Source of the DNA: Streptomyces sp. NBC_01431
GTDB lineage: Bacteria; Actinomycetota; Actinomycetes; Streptomycetales; Streptomycetaceae
Length of the DNA: 64,000 bases
NCBI RefSeq assembly: GCF_036231355.1
Contig: NZ_CP109496.1
Location: forward strand, 3,410,001-3,474,000
Direction: 5' to 3'
The notes under the pieces are model-generated. The model did no database searches, was not told the origin of the DNA, and was given only the letters and a program-made list of their open reading frames with translations. Numbering within the stretch: the stretch's first letter is position 1; the number at the start of each line of letters is the position of its first letter. The position numbers and the translations under genes are program-made. This document shows, piece after piece, positions 15,239-24,051 of the stretch.

Positions 15239-16860
15239 GACTTGCCTCCTGCGAGGAGCTTCTGGACGGCCGGGTCGGTCAGGCCGAGGAGGACCGCGGG
15301 CCAGAGCCCGGCGAGGACGGTGAGCGCGACGAGCGGGCTCCAGGCGGCGGCCTCGTACCCCTGGACGTCGGCGAACCGCGGGCCCTCGTGGGGCAGTCCG
15401 CCCATGCAGACCCGGCGCACGACGGCCAGGAGGTAGGCGGCGGTGAGCAGGGTGCCGAAGGCCGCGATCGCCACGAAGGTGAGGTACGCGGGGCGGCTCA
15501 GCCCGGCGGCCGGGTCGAAGGCGCCGAACATGGCGAGCATCTCGCCCCAGAATCCGGCGAGTCCGGGCAGTCCGAGGGAGGCGACGGCGGCGAAGGCGAG
15601 CAGTCCGCCCAGGCGCGGCGCCCTGCCGTACAGGGCGGCCCCGGTGGCGCCGGCGAGGGTGTCGAGGTCGGCGGTGCCGTAGCGGTCCTTCAGGGCGCCG
15701 ACGAGGAAGAACAGCAGGCCGGTGATGAGGCCGTGGGCGATGTTGGCGAAGAGCGCGCCGTTCACGCCGGTGGGGGTCATCGAGGAGATGCCGAGCAGCA
15801 CGAAGCCCATGTGGCCGACGGAGGAGTACGCGATGAGCCGCTTCAGGTCGCCCTTGTTGCCCTGCTTGGCGAGCGAGAGGCAGGCCAGTGATCCGTAGAT
15901 GATCCCGGCGACCGCGAAGGCGGCCAGGTAGGGCGCGAAGGTGTGCATGCCCTGCGGCGCGATCGGCAGCACGACGCGGACGAAGCCGTACGTTCCCATC
16001 TTCAGGAGCACGCCGGCCAGCAGCACCGAGCCGACGGTGGGGGCGGCGGTGTGGGCGTCCGGGAGCCAGCTGTGCAGCGGGAACATCGGAGTCTTGACCG
16101 CGAGCCCGATCCCGATCGCCAGAACGGCGATGACCTGCACGGATGTGGTCAGCCCGCGGCCGTTGTCAGTGGCGAGTGCCACCATGTCGAACGTGCCCGA
16201 CTTGAGCCCGATGAGGAGCAGGCCGAGCAGCATGACGACCGAGCCGAGCAGTGTGTAGAGGATGAACTTCCAGGCGGCGGCCTGCCTACCACCCGTCGCC
16301 CGACCACCACCCCTGACGGAGGTGCTTCGCACCACACCTTCTGATCCGCCCCAGCGGGCGATCAGGAAGTACATCGGGACCAGGACCATCTCGAAGGCGA
16401 GGAAGAACAGCACGAGATCGAGGACGGCGAACGTGGCGAGGGTGCCGGACTCCAGGACGAGCAGGAGCGCGACGAATGCCTTCGGGGACGGGCCGGTGGG
16501 CATTTTGAAGTAGCTGTACAGCGCGCAGAGGAAGGTCAGCAGCGCCGTCAGGACCAGGAGGGGGAGGGAGATGCCGTCGGTGCCGAGGTGGATGTGGACG
16601 TTCAGCGCCGGGATCCACTGGATGTCCGTCGTCGCCTGCATCTTCGACGAGTGGCCGCGGTCGAAGCCGAGCGCGAGGACGATCGCCGCGAGGAGGATCA
16701 CACCGGTCACGGTCACGCCGTGGCGGAGCACGGCTTGGTCGGGGTTCTTGCCCTTCAGGCCGGGCGGGGCGGGGAGCAGGGCCGCGACGGCGCCGATGAG
16801 CGGGCCGACGACGAGGAACGCCAGAAGGAACTGCATCACGGACTCGCTGATATGGATCAC
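15235..16860 (-). CDS. nuoM2: NADH-quinone oxidoreductase subunit M, second cluster
   Basis: The 541-residue proton-pumping subunit shows FLAFEMVLVPMYFLIARWGG (TM5 Glu), VKTPMFPLHSWLPDAHTAAP and LIAYSSVGHMGFVLLGI. Between the helix ending ARWGG and AAAWKFILYTLLGSV lies a roughly 18-residue Ser/Arg/Gly linker where NuoM proteins normally have only a few residues (see the repeat at 16281-16345). GTG start; three bases separate it from the nuoL2 stop. Confidence 0.94.
   Translation of the reverse strand: MIHISESVMQFLLAFLVVGPLIGAVAALLPAPPGLKGKNPDQAVLRHGVTVTGVILLAAIVLALGFDRGHSSKMQATTDIQWIPALNVHIHLGTDGISLPLLVLTALLTFLCALYSYFKMPTGPSPKAFVALLLVLESGTLATFAVLDLVLFFLAFEMVLVPMYFLIARWGGSEGVVRSTSVRGGGRATGGRQAAAWKFILYTLLGSVVMLLGLLLIGLKSGTFDMVALATDNGRGLTTSVQVIAVLAIGIGLAVKTPMFPLHSWLPDAHTAAPTVGSVLLAGVLLKMGTYGFVRVVLPIAPQGMHTFAPYLAAFAVAGIIYGSLACLSLAKQGNKGDLKRLIAYSSVGHMGFVLLGISSMTPTGVNGALFANIAHGLITGLLFFLVGALKDRYGTADLDTLAGATGAALYGRAPRLGGLLAFAAVASLGLPGLAGFWGEMLAMFGAFDPAAGLSRPAYLTFVAIAAFGTLLTAAYLLAVVRRVCMGGLPHEGPRFADVQGYEAAAWSPLVALTVLAGLWPAVLLGLTDPAVQKLLAGGKS
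16281..16345. repeat. Possible small inserted element inside nuoM2
   Basis: This in-frame segment encodes the extra linker of NuoM2 and includes the hairpin GGTGC-TTC-GCACC (16321-16333). Its peptide (SEGVVRSTSVRGGGRATGG) is unlike anything expected in NuoM. The boundaries are approximate. Confidence 0.5.
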
Positions 16861-16863
16861 GGC

Positions 16864-18903
16864 TCAGGACCCCGCGGTGACGTTGGCGAGGACGACCACG
16901 ACGGCCGCCAGGACGAGTGAGCCGGCCAGCAGCGCGCTCAGGTAGCTCTGCACATTGCCGTTCTGCGCGCGGCGGACGGCTGCGCCGAACCAGCCCGGCA
17001 GCGCGCTCGCACCGCGTACGTACGTATCGACGACCTCGCGGTCCAGGAAGCGGACCAGGGACGCCGCGGCCAGGACGGGGCGGACGAACAGGGCGTGGTA
17101 GACGGCGTCCAGGTGGAATCCGCCGGCCGCGTGGCGGTGCAGCGGGCCGAGCAGGAGACGGCCGGGGTCGGCGGGGTCGGGGGCCGAGGCGATGTCGCCG
17201 TAGACCTCGGTGTGGCTGGCGATGGCCTCTTCCTCGACCAGGCCTCCGTCGCGTTCCGGGTGCGCGGCGACCGCGCCCATCGGGGTGCGGGCGGCGAGCG
17301 CCGAGGTGTGGCGCCACGCGGCGTAGGTGACCAGGCCGCCGACCAGGGCGAGGCCGGTGGACAGGACGGAGGTGGTGACGGCCGGGGTGAGGGGGTGTCC
17401 GTCGAACCAGTCGGCGAGGTAGCCGGCGGTCAGCCCGAAGCCGATCGTGGGGACGGCGAGCACCCAGAGTACGGCGTTCATCACGACTGGCTGGTGGGTG
17501 GGGGGCTCCCCTGCTCGAACGGAGTCGAGAGCTTGGGAACGGCGCGCGGCTTCGGCTTTCCTGCCCCGGAAGGCGAGCAGCCACAGGCGGGTGGCGTATG
17601 CGGCGGTGAGCAGGGCGGTGATGAGTCCGGCGATCAGCACGGTCCAGCCTGCGCCGGAAGGGGCGACGCTGCTCTCGCCGAGCGCGGTGTGCTCGGCGGC
17701 GGACAGGACGGCCTCCTTGGAGAAGAAGCCGGCGAAGGGAGGGATCGCGGCGAGCGCGAGCAGGGCGACGGTCATCGTCCAGTACGCGTCGGGGATGCGC
17801 TTGGCCAGGCCGTCCATGCGGGACATGGCGGCCAGGGAGTTGGTTCCGGCGGCGTGGATGATCACGCCGGCCGCGAGGAAGAGGAGCGCCTTGAAGGCGC
17901 CGTGGGTCAGGAGGTGGAAGACGGCGGCCCCGCGGTTGCCAACGGCCAGGGCGCCCGACATGTAGCCGAGTTGGCCGATGGTCGAATAGGCGAGGACCCG
18001 CTTGATGTCGTCCTGGGCGATGGCGGCGAGCGCCGAGCCGACCATGGTGACCGCGGCCATCGCGGCGAACACGGTCATCGCGGCCGCCGACGCGGCGAAG
18101 ACGGGGAGCAGCCGGGCCACGAAGTAGATGCCGGCGGCGACCATCGTGGCGGCGTGGATCAGCGCGGATACGGGCGTCGGACCGGCCATCGCGTCGGGCA
18201 GCCAGGTGTGCAGCGGGAACTGCGCGGACTTGCCGGCCACACCGGCGAGCAGCAGCAGGGCGATGAGGGTGGGGTGGCCGATGCCGCCGGTCAGGGCGGC
18301 CTGGACGACTCCGGTGATGCGGAACGTTCCGGCGTCGGTGGCCAGCGCGAACAGACCGATCAGGAAGGGGACGTCGCCGAGCTTGGTGACCAGGAAGGCC
18401 TTGAGTGACGCCGCGCGGGCCTCGGGGGTCTCCCAGTAGTGGCCGACCAGGAAGTACGAGCAGATGCCCATGACCTCCCAGCCGACCAGCAGCACCATCA
18501 GGTCGCCGGAGTAGACGACGAGCAGCATCGCGGAAGTGAAGAGCGAGACGAGCGCGGAGTAGGAGGTGTAGCGCGGGTCGTCGCGCAGGTAGCCGGTCGA
18601 GTAGAGCTGGACGCAGGTCGCCACGAGGCCGACCAGGACGGCGACGAGGACGGCGAAGCCGTCCAGGTGCAGGGCGAGTTCGATCGGCACGGAGCCGGTC
18701 GGGATGAACCGGGTCGCCGCGTCGATGGGCTGGGCACCGCCCTGGTCGACGGCGACGACGACGGCGAGCACGAGCGCGGCGAACGTCGGCAGGACCGCGA
18801 GGGGGCGCACGAAGCCGGGCGCCCGGCGGCCGAGCAGCAGGCCGGCCGCGGCACCCAGGAACGGAAGGAGGGGTACGAGGACGGCGAGGGTCGTGGTGGT
18901 CAC
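16864..18903 (-). CDS. nuoL2: NADH-quinone oxidoreductase subunit L, second cluster
   Basis: The 679-residue terminal antiporter-like subunit shows [38 protein letters not shown] and [19 protein letters not shown]. It has the long lateral helix and C-terminal TM helix of NuoL. The GTG start overlaps the nuoK2 stop by 4 bp. Around residues 452-472 the cytoplasmic loop carries [15 protein letters not shown], encoded by a hairpin-bearing segment that looks inserted (17498-17540). Confidence 0.94.
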   Translation of the reverse strand: MTTTTLAVLVPLLPFLGAAAGLLLGRRAPGFVRPLAVLPTFAALVLAVVVAVDQGGAQPIDAATRFIPTGSVPIELALHLDGFAVLVAVLVGLVATCVQLYSTGYLRDDPRYTSYSALVSLFTSAMLLVVYSGDLMVLLVGWEVMGICSYFLVGHYWETPEARAASLKAFLVTKLGDVPFLIGLFALATDAGTFRITGVVQAALTGGIGHPTLIALLLLAGVAGKSAQFPLHTWLPDAMAGPTPVSALIHAATMVAAGIYFVARLLPVFAASAAAMTVFAAMAAVTMVGSALAAIAQDDIKRVLAYSTIGQLGYMSGALAVGNRGAAVFHLLTHGAFKALLFLAAGVIIHAAGTNSLAAMSRMDGLAKRIPDAYWTMTVALLALAAIPPFAGFFSKEAVLSAAEHTALGESSVAPSGAGWTVLIAGLITALLTAAYATRLWLLAFRGRKAEAARRSQALDSVRAGEPPTHQPVVMNAVLWVLAVPTIGFGLTAGYLADWFDGHPLTPAVTTSVLSTGLALVGGLVTYAAWRHTSALAARTPMGAVAAHPERDGGLVEEEAIASHTEVYGDIASAPDPADPGRLLLGPLHRHAAGGFHLDAVYHALFVRPVLAAASLVRFLDREVVDTYVRGASALPGWFGAAVRRAQNGNVQSYLSALLAGSLVLAAVVVVLANVTAGS
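17498..17540. repeat. Possible Streptomyces small palindromic repeat inside nuoL2
   Basis: The segment contains CCCCTGCTCGAACGGAGTCG followed by AGAGCTTGGG, with an inner CTCGA-N6-TCGAG hairpin. From memory, near-identical words recur in intergenic and some coding regions of many Streptomyces genomes. Here the insertion keeps the nuoL2 frame in a loop. Confidence 0.6.
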
Positions 18904-19280
18904 GCGGCGGCCTCAGCCTTCTGCGCCGGGGCGGCGGGGTCTTGCGGGCCCGCCGGGTCCACGTCGGGGCCGGTGCCCTCGGCGGTGTCGCGGAGCTTGT
19001 CGATGTCGGCGGTGCCGCGGTTGCGGTACACGGCGAGCACGATCGCGAGGCCGAGGCCGATCTCGGCGGCGGCGATGGCGATCGTGAACAGGGTGAGTGC
19101 CTGTCCGGCGTGGAGGGTGTCGCGCAGCCAGACGTCGAAGGCGACGAGGTTGAGGTTGACGGCGTTGAGCATCAGCTCGACGGACATCAGGACCAGGATC
19201 GCGTTGCGCCGCGCGAGCACACCGTAGAGACCGGTGCAGAACAGGAGGACGGCGAGCACGGCGGGATAGACGAGGGGCAT
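18900..19280 (-). CDS. nuoK2: NADH-quinone oxidoreductase subunit K, second cluster
   Basis: The 126-residue protein has three TM helices, with the conserved [18 protein letters not shown] (helix 2 Glu) and [17 protein letters not shown] (helix 3 Glu). These carboxylates belong to the proton path near the quinone end. NuoK is normally about 100 residues; the extra C-terminal 25-30 are Asp/Pro/Ala-rich. The start shares one base with the nuoJ2 stop (TGATG). Confidence 0.94.
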   Translation of the reverse strand: MPLVYPAVLAVLLFCTGLYGVLARRNAILVLMSVELMLNAVNLNLVAFDVWLRDTLHAGQALTLFTIAIAAAEIGLGLAIVLAVYRNRGTADIDKLRDTAEGTGPDVDPAGPQDPAAPAQKAEAAA

Positions 19281-19888
19281 CAGCGCGGCTCCGTCTCACG
19301 GGGGGCGGCAGTGGCGGCGCCGGGGGCGTCACCAGCGGCGTCGCTCTTGCGGGACAGCACGATCGCGCCGACCAGGGCGGCGAGCAGGAGTACGGACAGT
19401 GCCTCGAAGGGCAGCACCCAGTGCCGGAAGAGGATCTCGCCGGACACCTTGGTGGAGCCCTGGGCGGGGCCGTCCAGGTCGATCCAGCTCGTGCGGAAGG
19501 CGTCCGCGACGACCCATACGAGGGTGCCGGCCGTGGCGAGCGCCACCGTGAGCGCGACCCACCGGTTGCCCGAATCGGCGTCCGGGGAAGGGCCGATGGG
19601 GGCCTTGGTGAGCATCAGGCCGAAGAGGAGGAGCACGACGACGGAACCGACGTAGATGAGGACCTGCACCCAGGCGATGAACTCGGCGGTGAGCAGGAGG
19701 TACTCGACGGCGAGGCCGCCGAGCGCCACGACCAGCCAGAGGGCGGCGTGCACCAGTTGCTTGGTCGTGACGGTCATGACGGCCGCGCCGAGGGTGGCGA
19801 TGCCGACGAGCAGGAACGCGATCTCGACGCCGGACGGCGACAGGAAGCCGTGCGGCGCGGTACCGGCCGCCTGAGCGAGGAGCCTCAT
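19280..19888 (-). CDS. nuoJ2: NADH-quinone oxidoreductase subunit J, second cluster
   Basis: The 202-residue protein has five TM helices, including the pi-bulge region [20 protein letters not shown] typical of NuoJ TM3. It forms part of the membrane arm next to NuoK and NuoH. The tail after TM5 is a short Ala/Gly-rich linker. Overlaps nuoI2 by 4 bp and nuoK2 by 1 bp. Confidence 0.93.
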   Translation of the reverse strand: MRLLAQAAGTAPHGFLSPSGVEIAFLLVGIATLGAAVMTVTTKQLVHAALWLVVALGGLAVEYLLLTAEFIAWVQVLIYVGSVVVLLLFGLMLTKAPIGPSPDADSGNRWVALTVALATAGTLVWVVADAFRTSWIDLDGPAQGSTKVSGEILFRHWVLPFEALSVLLLAALVGAIVLSRKSDAAGDAPGAATAAPRETEPR

Positions 19889-20553
19889 GCCGCACCTCCC
19901 GCCGGGCCGGCCGGCGGCGAGTCGCCGTCACCAGCCGGACGCGTGGGCCGGGCAGGCGGGGTGGCCTCGCCGGACTCCGCGGATGGCTGGGTGGGACCGG
20001 CCTCGCCGGGGTGCGCGGGGGGCTCCGGCTGGGCGGCCGCCGCGAGTTTGTCGGCGGTCTTGCGGGCCGCGGCGAGTTCCTTCGGCTCTTCCGCGCCCGG
20101 GTCGAGCGCGGGCGGGGCCGGGACCGTCCACATCCACTCGCGGAGCTTGTCGCGCTCGTGGGTGAGTTCGCGGATGTCCGTCTCGGCGTACTCGAACTCG
20201 GGGGACCAGAACAGCGCGTCGAAGGGGCACACCTCGATGCAGATGCCGCAGTACATGCAGAGCGAGAAGTCGATGGCGAAACGGTCCAGGACGTTGCGGC
20301 TGCGCTCGCGGCCGCCCTCGACCGCGGCCGGCACCGTCTCCTTGTGGGAGTCGATGTAGATGCACCAGTCGGGGCACTCGCGGGCGCACAGCATGCAGAC
20401 CGTGCAGTTCTCCTCGAACAGGCCGATCACGCCCCGGGTGCGGGGCGGGAGTTCGGGCTGGACGTCGGGGTACTGCGCGGTGACGGTCTTCTTCGTCATC
20501 GTGCGGAGCGTGACGGCGAGGCCCTTGGCGAGGCCGGAACCAGGGATGGGCAT
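19885..20553 (-). CDS. nuoI2: NADH-quinone oxidoreductase subunit I, second cluster
   Basis: The 222-residue peripheral subunit has two [4Fe-4S] motifs, [12 protein letters not shown] (about residue 52) and [12 protein letters not shown] (about residue 100). It carries electrons toward NuoB. The ATG at 20553 ([19 protein letters not shown]) overlaps the nuoH2 stop as TAATG; a longer frame upstream is the shadow of nuoH2. The last 80 residues are Pro/Ala/Glu low complexity, absent from normal NuoI. Confidence 0.94.
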   Translation of the reverse strand: MPIPGSGLAKGLAVTLRTMTKKTVTAQYPDVQPELPPRTRGVIGLFEENCTVCMLCARECPDWCIYIDSHKETVPAAVEGGRERSRNVLDRFAIDFSLCMYCGICIEVCPFDALFWSPEFEYAETDIRELTHERDKLREWMWTVPAPPALDPGAEEPKELAAARKTADKLAAAAQPEPPAHPGEAGPTQPSAESGEATPPARPTRPAGDGDSPPAGPAGGAA

Positions 20554-21521
20554 TAGCTGATCGCCACCTTCACGATGCCGGTGAGCGCGATCTGCGCGAG
20601 GGCGAGCGGGATGAGCGTGGTCCAGGCGAGCTTCTGCAACTGGTCCTCGCGGAGCCGGGGGTAGCTGACCCGGAGCCAGATCACGACGAAGGCCAGGACG
20701 GCCGTCTTGAGCAGGGTCCAGACCCAGCCGATCCCGTCGGCGCCGAAGGGGCCGTGCCAGCCGCCCAGGAACAGGACGGTGGTCAGGCCGCACAGGACGA
20801 CGATGCCGGCGTACTCGGCAAGCAGGAAGAGCGCGAAGCGCAGGCCCGTGTACTCGGTGTACGCGCCGAAGATGATCTCGGAGTCGGCGACGGGCATGTC
20901 GAAGGGCGGGCGCTGGAGTTCGGCGAGGCCGGAGACGAAGAAGACCAGGGCGCCGACTATCTGCCAGGGCAGCCACCACCAGTGGAAGGCGTTGAGGATG
21001 CCGGGCAGCGAGACGGTACCGGCCGCCATCGCCACGGAGGCGGCGGCGAGCAGCATCGGCAGCTCGTACGCGAGGAGCTGGGCCGCGGTGCGCAGGCCGC
21101 CGAGGAGGGAGAACTTGTTGGCCGAGGCCCAGCCCGCCATGAGCGAGCCGAGCACGCCCACGCCCATCACGGCGAGCACGAAGAAGATACCCGCGTCGAC
21201 GACTTGGCCGACCGCGCCCTCGCTCGGGCCGATCGGGATCGCGACGAGGACGAGGAGGTAGGGCAGCAGAGCGACGGCGGGCGCGAGCTGGAAGATCCGC
21301 CGGTCGGCCGCGGCCGGTACGACGTCCTCCTTCTGCGCGAACTTCACGCCGTCCGCGACGAGTTGGGCCCAGCCGTGGAAGCCGCCGGCGTACATCGGGC
21401 CGAGCCGGCCCTGCATGTGCGCCATCACCTTGTGCTCGGTCTGCCCGACGACGAGGGGCACCACCATGAACACGGCGAAGACGACGACCAGCCGGATGGC
21501 GACGTCGAGTGCGTCATTCAC
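20553..21521 (-). CDS. nuoH2: NADH-quinone oxidoreductase subunit H, second cluster
   Basis: The 322-residue subunit with about 8 TM helices forms the quinone chamber. It shows [21 protein letters not shown], the acidic loop segment [19 protein letters not shown] and [17 protein letters not shown]. The GTG start at 21521 overlaps the nuoC2 stop by 8 bp. A far longer open frame upstream is an out-of-phase reading of nuoC2. Confidence 0.94.
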   Translation of the reverse strand: MNDALDVAIRLVVVFAVFMVVPLVVGQTEHKVMAHMQGRLGPMYAGGFHGWAQLVADGVKFAQKEDVVPAAADRRIFQLAPAVALLPYLLVLVAIPIGPSEGAVGQVVDAGIFFVLAVMGVGVLGSLMAGWASANKFSLLGGLRTAAQLLAYELPMLLAAASVAMAAGTVSLPGILNAFHWWWLPWQIVGALVFFVSGLAELQRPPFDMPVADSEIIFGAYTEYTGLRFALFLLAEYAGIVVLCGLTTVLFLGGWHGPFGADGIGWVWTLLKTAVLAFVVIWLRVSYPRLREDQLQKLAWTTLIPLALAQIALTGIVKVAIS

Positions 21522-22851
21522 GCGGGTCGCCTCCGGCGGGGTCGGTGGGTTCGGCTGGGTCGGATTCGTCAGGTGCTTCGGTTCCGGTGGCCGGGTCGGA
21601 GTCGGACGGTTCGGCCTCCGGGTCCGGTTCCGGCACCGCGGTGGGGGCAGAGGCGGGGGCTGGCTCCGGGGCCTGGGCGGCCTCCGGCGGCGGGGCAAGC
21701 TCCTGCTCCCCCTCCGCGAAGGCCGGTTTCGGGTTGTGCCAGGGGGCGTCCGTGCTGCGGGTGCGCGGCGGGGCGGGGGGCTTGGCGGGCTGCCCCTCCC
21801 CGGCGTCGGCCTGCTGCGAAGCCGAGCCCTCGCTCGCGCTGCGGGTACGGCGCGGACGCACGGCACCACCCTCCGAAGCCTCGCTGCCCTCAGGGGCCCC
21901 GGCAGCCTCAGTGGCCCCGCCTGTCTCGGGGGCGGCCGGGGTCGCGGGCGCTGCCGGGGCGGTCGAGGCCGCTTCCGGGGTGGTCGGGCTCGCCTCCGAC
22001 GAGGTCGGGGTCGCCGCCTGCGAAGCCGAGCCCTCACTCGCGCTCCGTGTGCGGCGCGGACGTACCGCCGGGGCCTCCGCAGCCCGAGCCGCGCCAGCAG
22101 CCTCTGAGGTCCCAGCCGCCTCGGGCGCGGCCGCAGCCGTCTGCGACGCCGAGCCCTCCGAGACACTCCGGGCGCGCCGGACCGGGCGGTCTCCCGTGGC
22201 TCGCGCCGGGCGTTCGCCGGCACCGGCACCGGCCGCCGCGCGCGGCGTACGGGCCGGGCGGGCCGGGGCGGGGGGGAGTTGGCCCTTCTGGGGGCCCCAT
22301 TCGTTGGGGTCGGGGACGCCGGGCGGCAGCATCTGGCGGCGCTTGGGCCCGCCGTGTTCCGATTCGCCCGGCTCCTTCGCGCCCGGCCACGCCTTCGCGA
22401 CGCGGGCCGCGAGCACGAAGTCCTTGCGCAGCGGGTGGCCCTCGAAGTTCTCGGGCAGCAGCAGCGGAACCAGGTGCGGGTGGTTCTCGAAGCCGACGCC
22501 GAACATCTCGTGGGTCTCGCGCTCGTGCCACGCCGCGCCCGCGTAGACGTCGACCGCGGAGGCGAGCACCGGCGCCTCGTGCGGGACGGTCGTGCGCAGC
22601 AGCAGTCGCCGCACCCGCCGTCCCTCCAGGGACACCACATGGGCGCAGATCCGGAAGCCCGCGGCGGGTTCGTCGACGGCGCTCAGCCAGTCGAAATAGG
22701 TGCAGCCCAGTTGGTCGCGGGCGATGGTGAGAGCGGCGATCCAGGAGGCGGCGGGAACGTCGACGGTGAGCAGGCCGTACGCCTCCTCCGCCGTGGCCTC
22801 GGCGCCGAAGATCTCGGTGACGCCGCCGGGCAGGGTGTCGTACGCGTTCAC
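21514..22851 (-). CDS. nuoC2: NADH-quinone oxidoreductase subunit C with long repeat-bearing tail, second cluster
   Basis: Residues 1-175 are a NuoC 30-kDa domain: [31 protein letters not shown] and [20 protein letters not shown] 270-residue Pro/Ala/Glu/Ser tail follows (445 residues in all, against about 200 normally). It contains three copies of RxRSxSEGSASQ, at 226-237, 267-278 and 335-346. NuoC bridges NuoB and NuoD in the peripheral arm, yet no nuoD follows here. The GTG at 22851 overlaps nuoB2 by 4 bp. The tail is presumably disordered; a docking or regulatory role is inference. Confidence 0.92.
   Translation of the reverse strand: MNAYDTLPGGVTEIFGAEATAEEAYGLLTVDVPAASWIAALTIARDQLGCTYFDWLSAVDEPAAGFRICAHVVSLEGRRVRRLLLRTTVPHEAPVLASAVDVYAGAAWHERETHEMFGVGFENHPHLVPLLLPENFEGHPLRKDFVLAARVAKAWPGAKEPGESEHGGPKRRQMLPPGVPDPNEWGPQKGQLPPAPARPARTPRAAAGAGAGERPARATGDRPVRRARSVSEGSASQTAAAAPEAAGTSEAAGAARAAEAPAVRPRRTRSASEGSASQAATPTSSEASPTTPEAASTAPAAPATPAAPETGGATEAAGAPEGSEASEGGAVRPRRTRSASEGSASQQADAGEGQPAKPPAPPRTRSTDAPWHNPKPAFAEGEQELAPPPEAAQAPEPAPASAPTAVPEPDPEAEPSDSDPATGTEAPDESDPAEPTDPAGGDPRE
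21814..22179 (-). repeat. Three dispersed 39-bp coding repeats in nuoC2
   Basis: Copies at 22141-22179, 22018-22056 and 21814-21852 share, on the plus strand, CTGCGAAGCCGAGCCCTC with few changes. They encode R-R-x-R-S-x-S-E-G-S-A-S-Q. Conservation at DNA level inside a divergent tail suggests recent duplication, gene conversion or a mobile short repeat. Confidence 0.8.
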
Positions 22852-23453
22852 GCCCGGCCCTCCCCGGGGGTCGGCGGGGCGGCCACGAGCCCGCTGGTCA
22901 GCTGGGCCGGGGTGGGCTCGTTCGCGTACCGCTCGCCGAGCGACTCGCGGGCGATCTTCTCCTGGAGCTTGAGGATGCCCTGGAGCAGCGCCTCGGGCCG
23001 GGGCGGGCAGCCGGGCACGTACACGTCGACCGGGATGATCTGGTCCACGCCCTTGGTCACCGAGTACGAGTCCCAGTACGGGCCGCCGCAGTTGGAGCAG
23101 GCGCCGAAGGAGATGACGTACTTGGGCTCGGGCATCTGCTCGTAGAGGCGCTTGATGGCGGGTGCCATCTTGTCCGTCACCGTGCCGGAGACGATCATGA
23201 GGTCGGCCTGGCGCGGTCCCGGCGCGAAGGGGATCACGCCGAGCCGGATGAAGTCGTGGCGGGCCATCGAGGCCGCGATGAACTCGATGGCGCAGCAGGC
23301 GAGGCCGAAGTTGAAGACCCACAGGCTGTAGCGGCGGCCCCAGTTGAGGACCACCTTCATCGGCTCGGGGGCCAGGCGCGAGAGCACGCCCAGCTTCTTC
23401 GGCTCGGGCAGCAGCACGGGCTGCGACTCGGGTCCGGGAGTCGTCACGTCCAT
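22848..23453 (-). CDS. nuoB2: NADH-quinone oxidoreductase subunit B, second cluster
   Basis: The 201-residue subunit holds the N2 [4Fe-4S] cluster, with ligands LACCAIEF (tandem Cys), [12 protein letters not shown] and [12 protein letters not shown]. The ATG at 23453 ([18 protein letters not shown]) overlaps the nuoA2 end by 10 bp. The tail after LQEKIARES is about 30 residues longer than the core. It passes electrons to quinone at the NuoD/NuoH interface, which requires a NuoD from elsewhere. Confidence 0.95.
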   Translation of the reverse strand: MDVTTPGPESQPVLLPEPKKLGVLSRLAPEPMKVVLNWGRRYSLWVFNFGLACCAIEFIAASMARHDFIRLGVIPFAPGPRQADLMIVSGTVTDKMAPAIKRLYEQMPEPKYVISFGACSNCGGPYWDSYSVTKGVDQIIPVDVYVPGCPPRPEALLQGILKLQEKIARESLGERYANEPTPAQLTSGLVAAPPTPGEGRA

Positions 23454-23851
23454 TCCAGGACGCCCTTCTTCCATGCGTAGAGCAGTCCCACGGCCAGGAA
23501 GCCGAGGAAGATGAACATCTCGACGAGGGTGGTCGCGCCGTAGCCGGGGGCGGCGAAGACGGTCGCCCACGGGAAGAGGAAGATCGAGTCGACGGCGAAG
23601 ATCACGTACAGGAACGCGTAGACGTAGTAGCGGACCTGGGTGTGGGCCCAGCCCTCGCCCACCGGGTCCACTCCGCACTCGTACGTCAGCAGTTTCTCCG
23701 GCGTCGGCACGATCGGTCGCAGCAGGCGCCCGGCGCCGAAGGCCACGGCCACGAACAGCACGCCGACCACGGCGAGCAGGCCGACGACCGAGTAGCTGTG
23801 GAAGTAGTCGGCAGCCGACACCGGCATCTGGCGCACGGTCGGTTCCGGCAC
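23444..23851 (-). CDS. nuoA2: NADH-quinone oxidoreductase subunit A, second cluster
   Basis: The 135-residue protein has three TM helices and the conserved loop [22 protein letters not shown], then ETMIF-like [19 protein letters not shown] chose GTG at 23851 ([17 protein letters not shown]), with GAGGGG upstream; ATG at 23827 is the alternative. First gene of the operon. The promoter must lie in the 200 bp shared with the divergent sensor kinase, which also hold the first GGGTTTTCCC site. Confidence 0.93.
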   Translation of the reverse strand: MPEPTVRQMPVSAADYFHSYSVVGLLAVVGVLFVAVAFGAGRLLRPIVPTPEKLLTYECGVDPVGEGWAHTQVRYYVYAFLYVIFAVDSIFLFPWATVFAAPGYGATTLVEMFIFLGFLAVGLLYAWKKGVLEWT

Positions 23852-23980
23852 GTCGCGCCCCTCGCTCCCTGGCCTCGATGATCTCGTCGCGCCCTGTTCG
23901 ACGCTGTGTACGGACGGGAGTCTAGGCCCTGCTAAGGGGGCCCTTGGCAGGCGCGTCTCACGGGCTGGGCCGCCGGGGTG

Positions 23981-23990
23981 GGGTTTTCCC
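23981..23990. promoter_or_regulatory. GGGTTTTCCC palindrome, site 1
   Basis: Perfectly symmetric as GGGAAAACCC on the other strand, 61 bp upstream of the first sensor kinase and 129 bp upstream of nuoA2. A rare word at this GC content. Candidate site for the NarL-type regulator encoded at 27128. Confidence 0.55.
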
Positions 23991-24051
23991 CCGTACAAGA
24001 GGGTGCGGCACCCCATGGCGCCGGTGGGCTCCGCCCGGCACGCTGAGGACC

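Noticed and set aside
20553..22640. A 695-codon frame covering nuoH2
   Set aside because: Only the last 322 codons are NuoH. The rest is nuoC2 read out of phase, giving an Arg/Pro-rich sequence.
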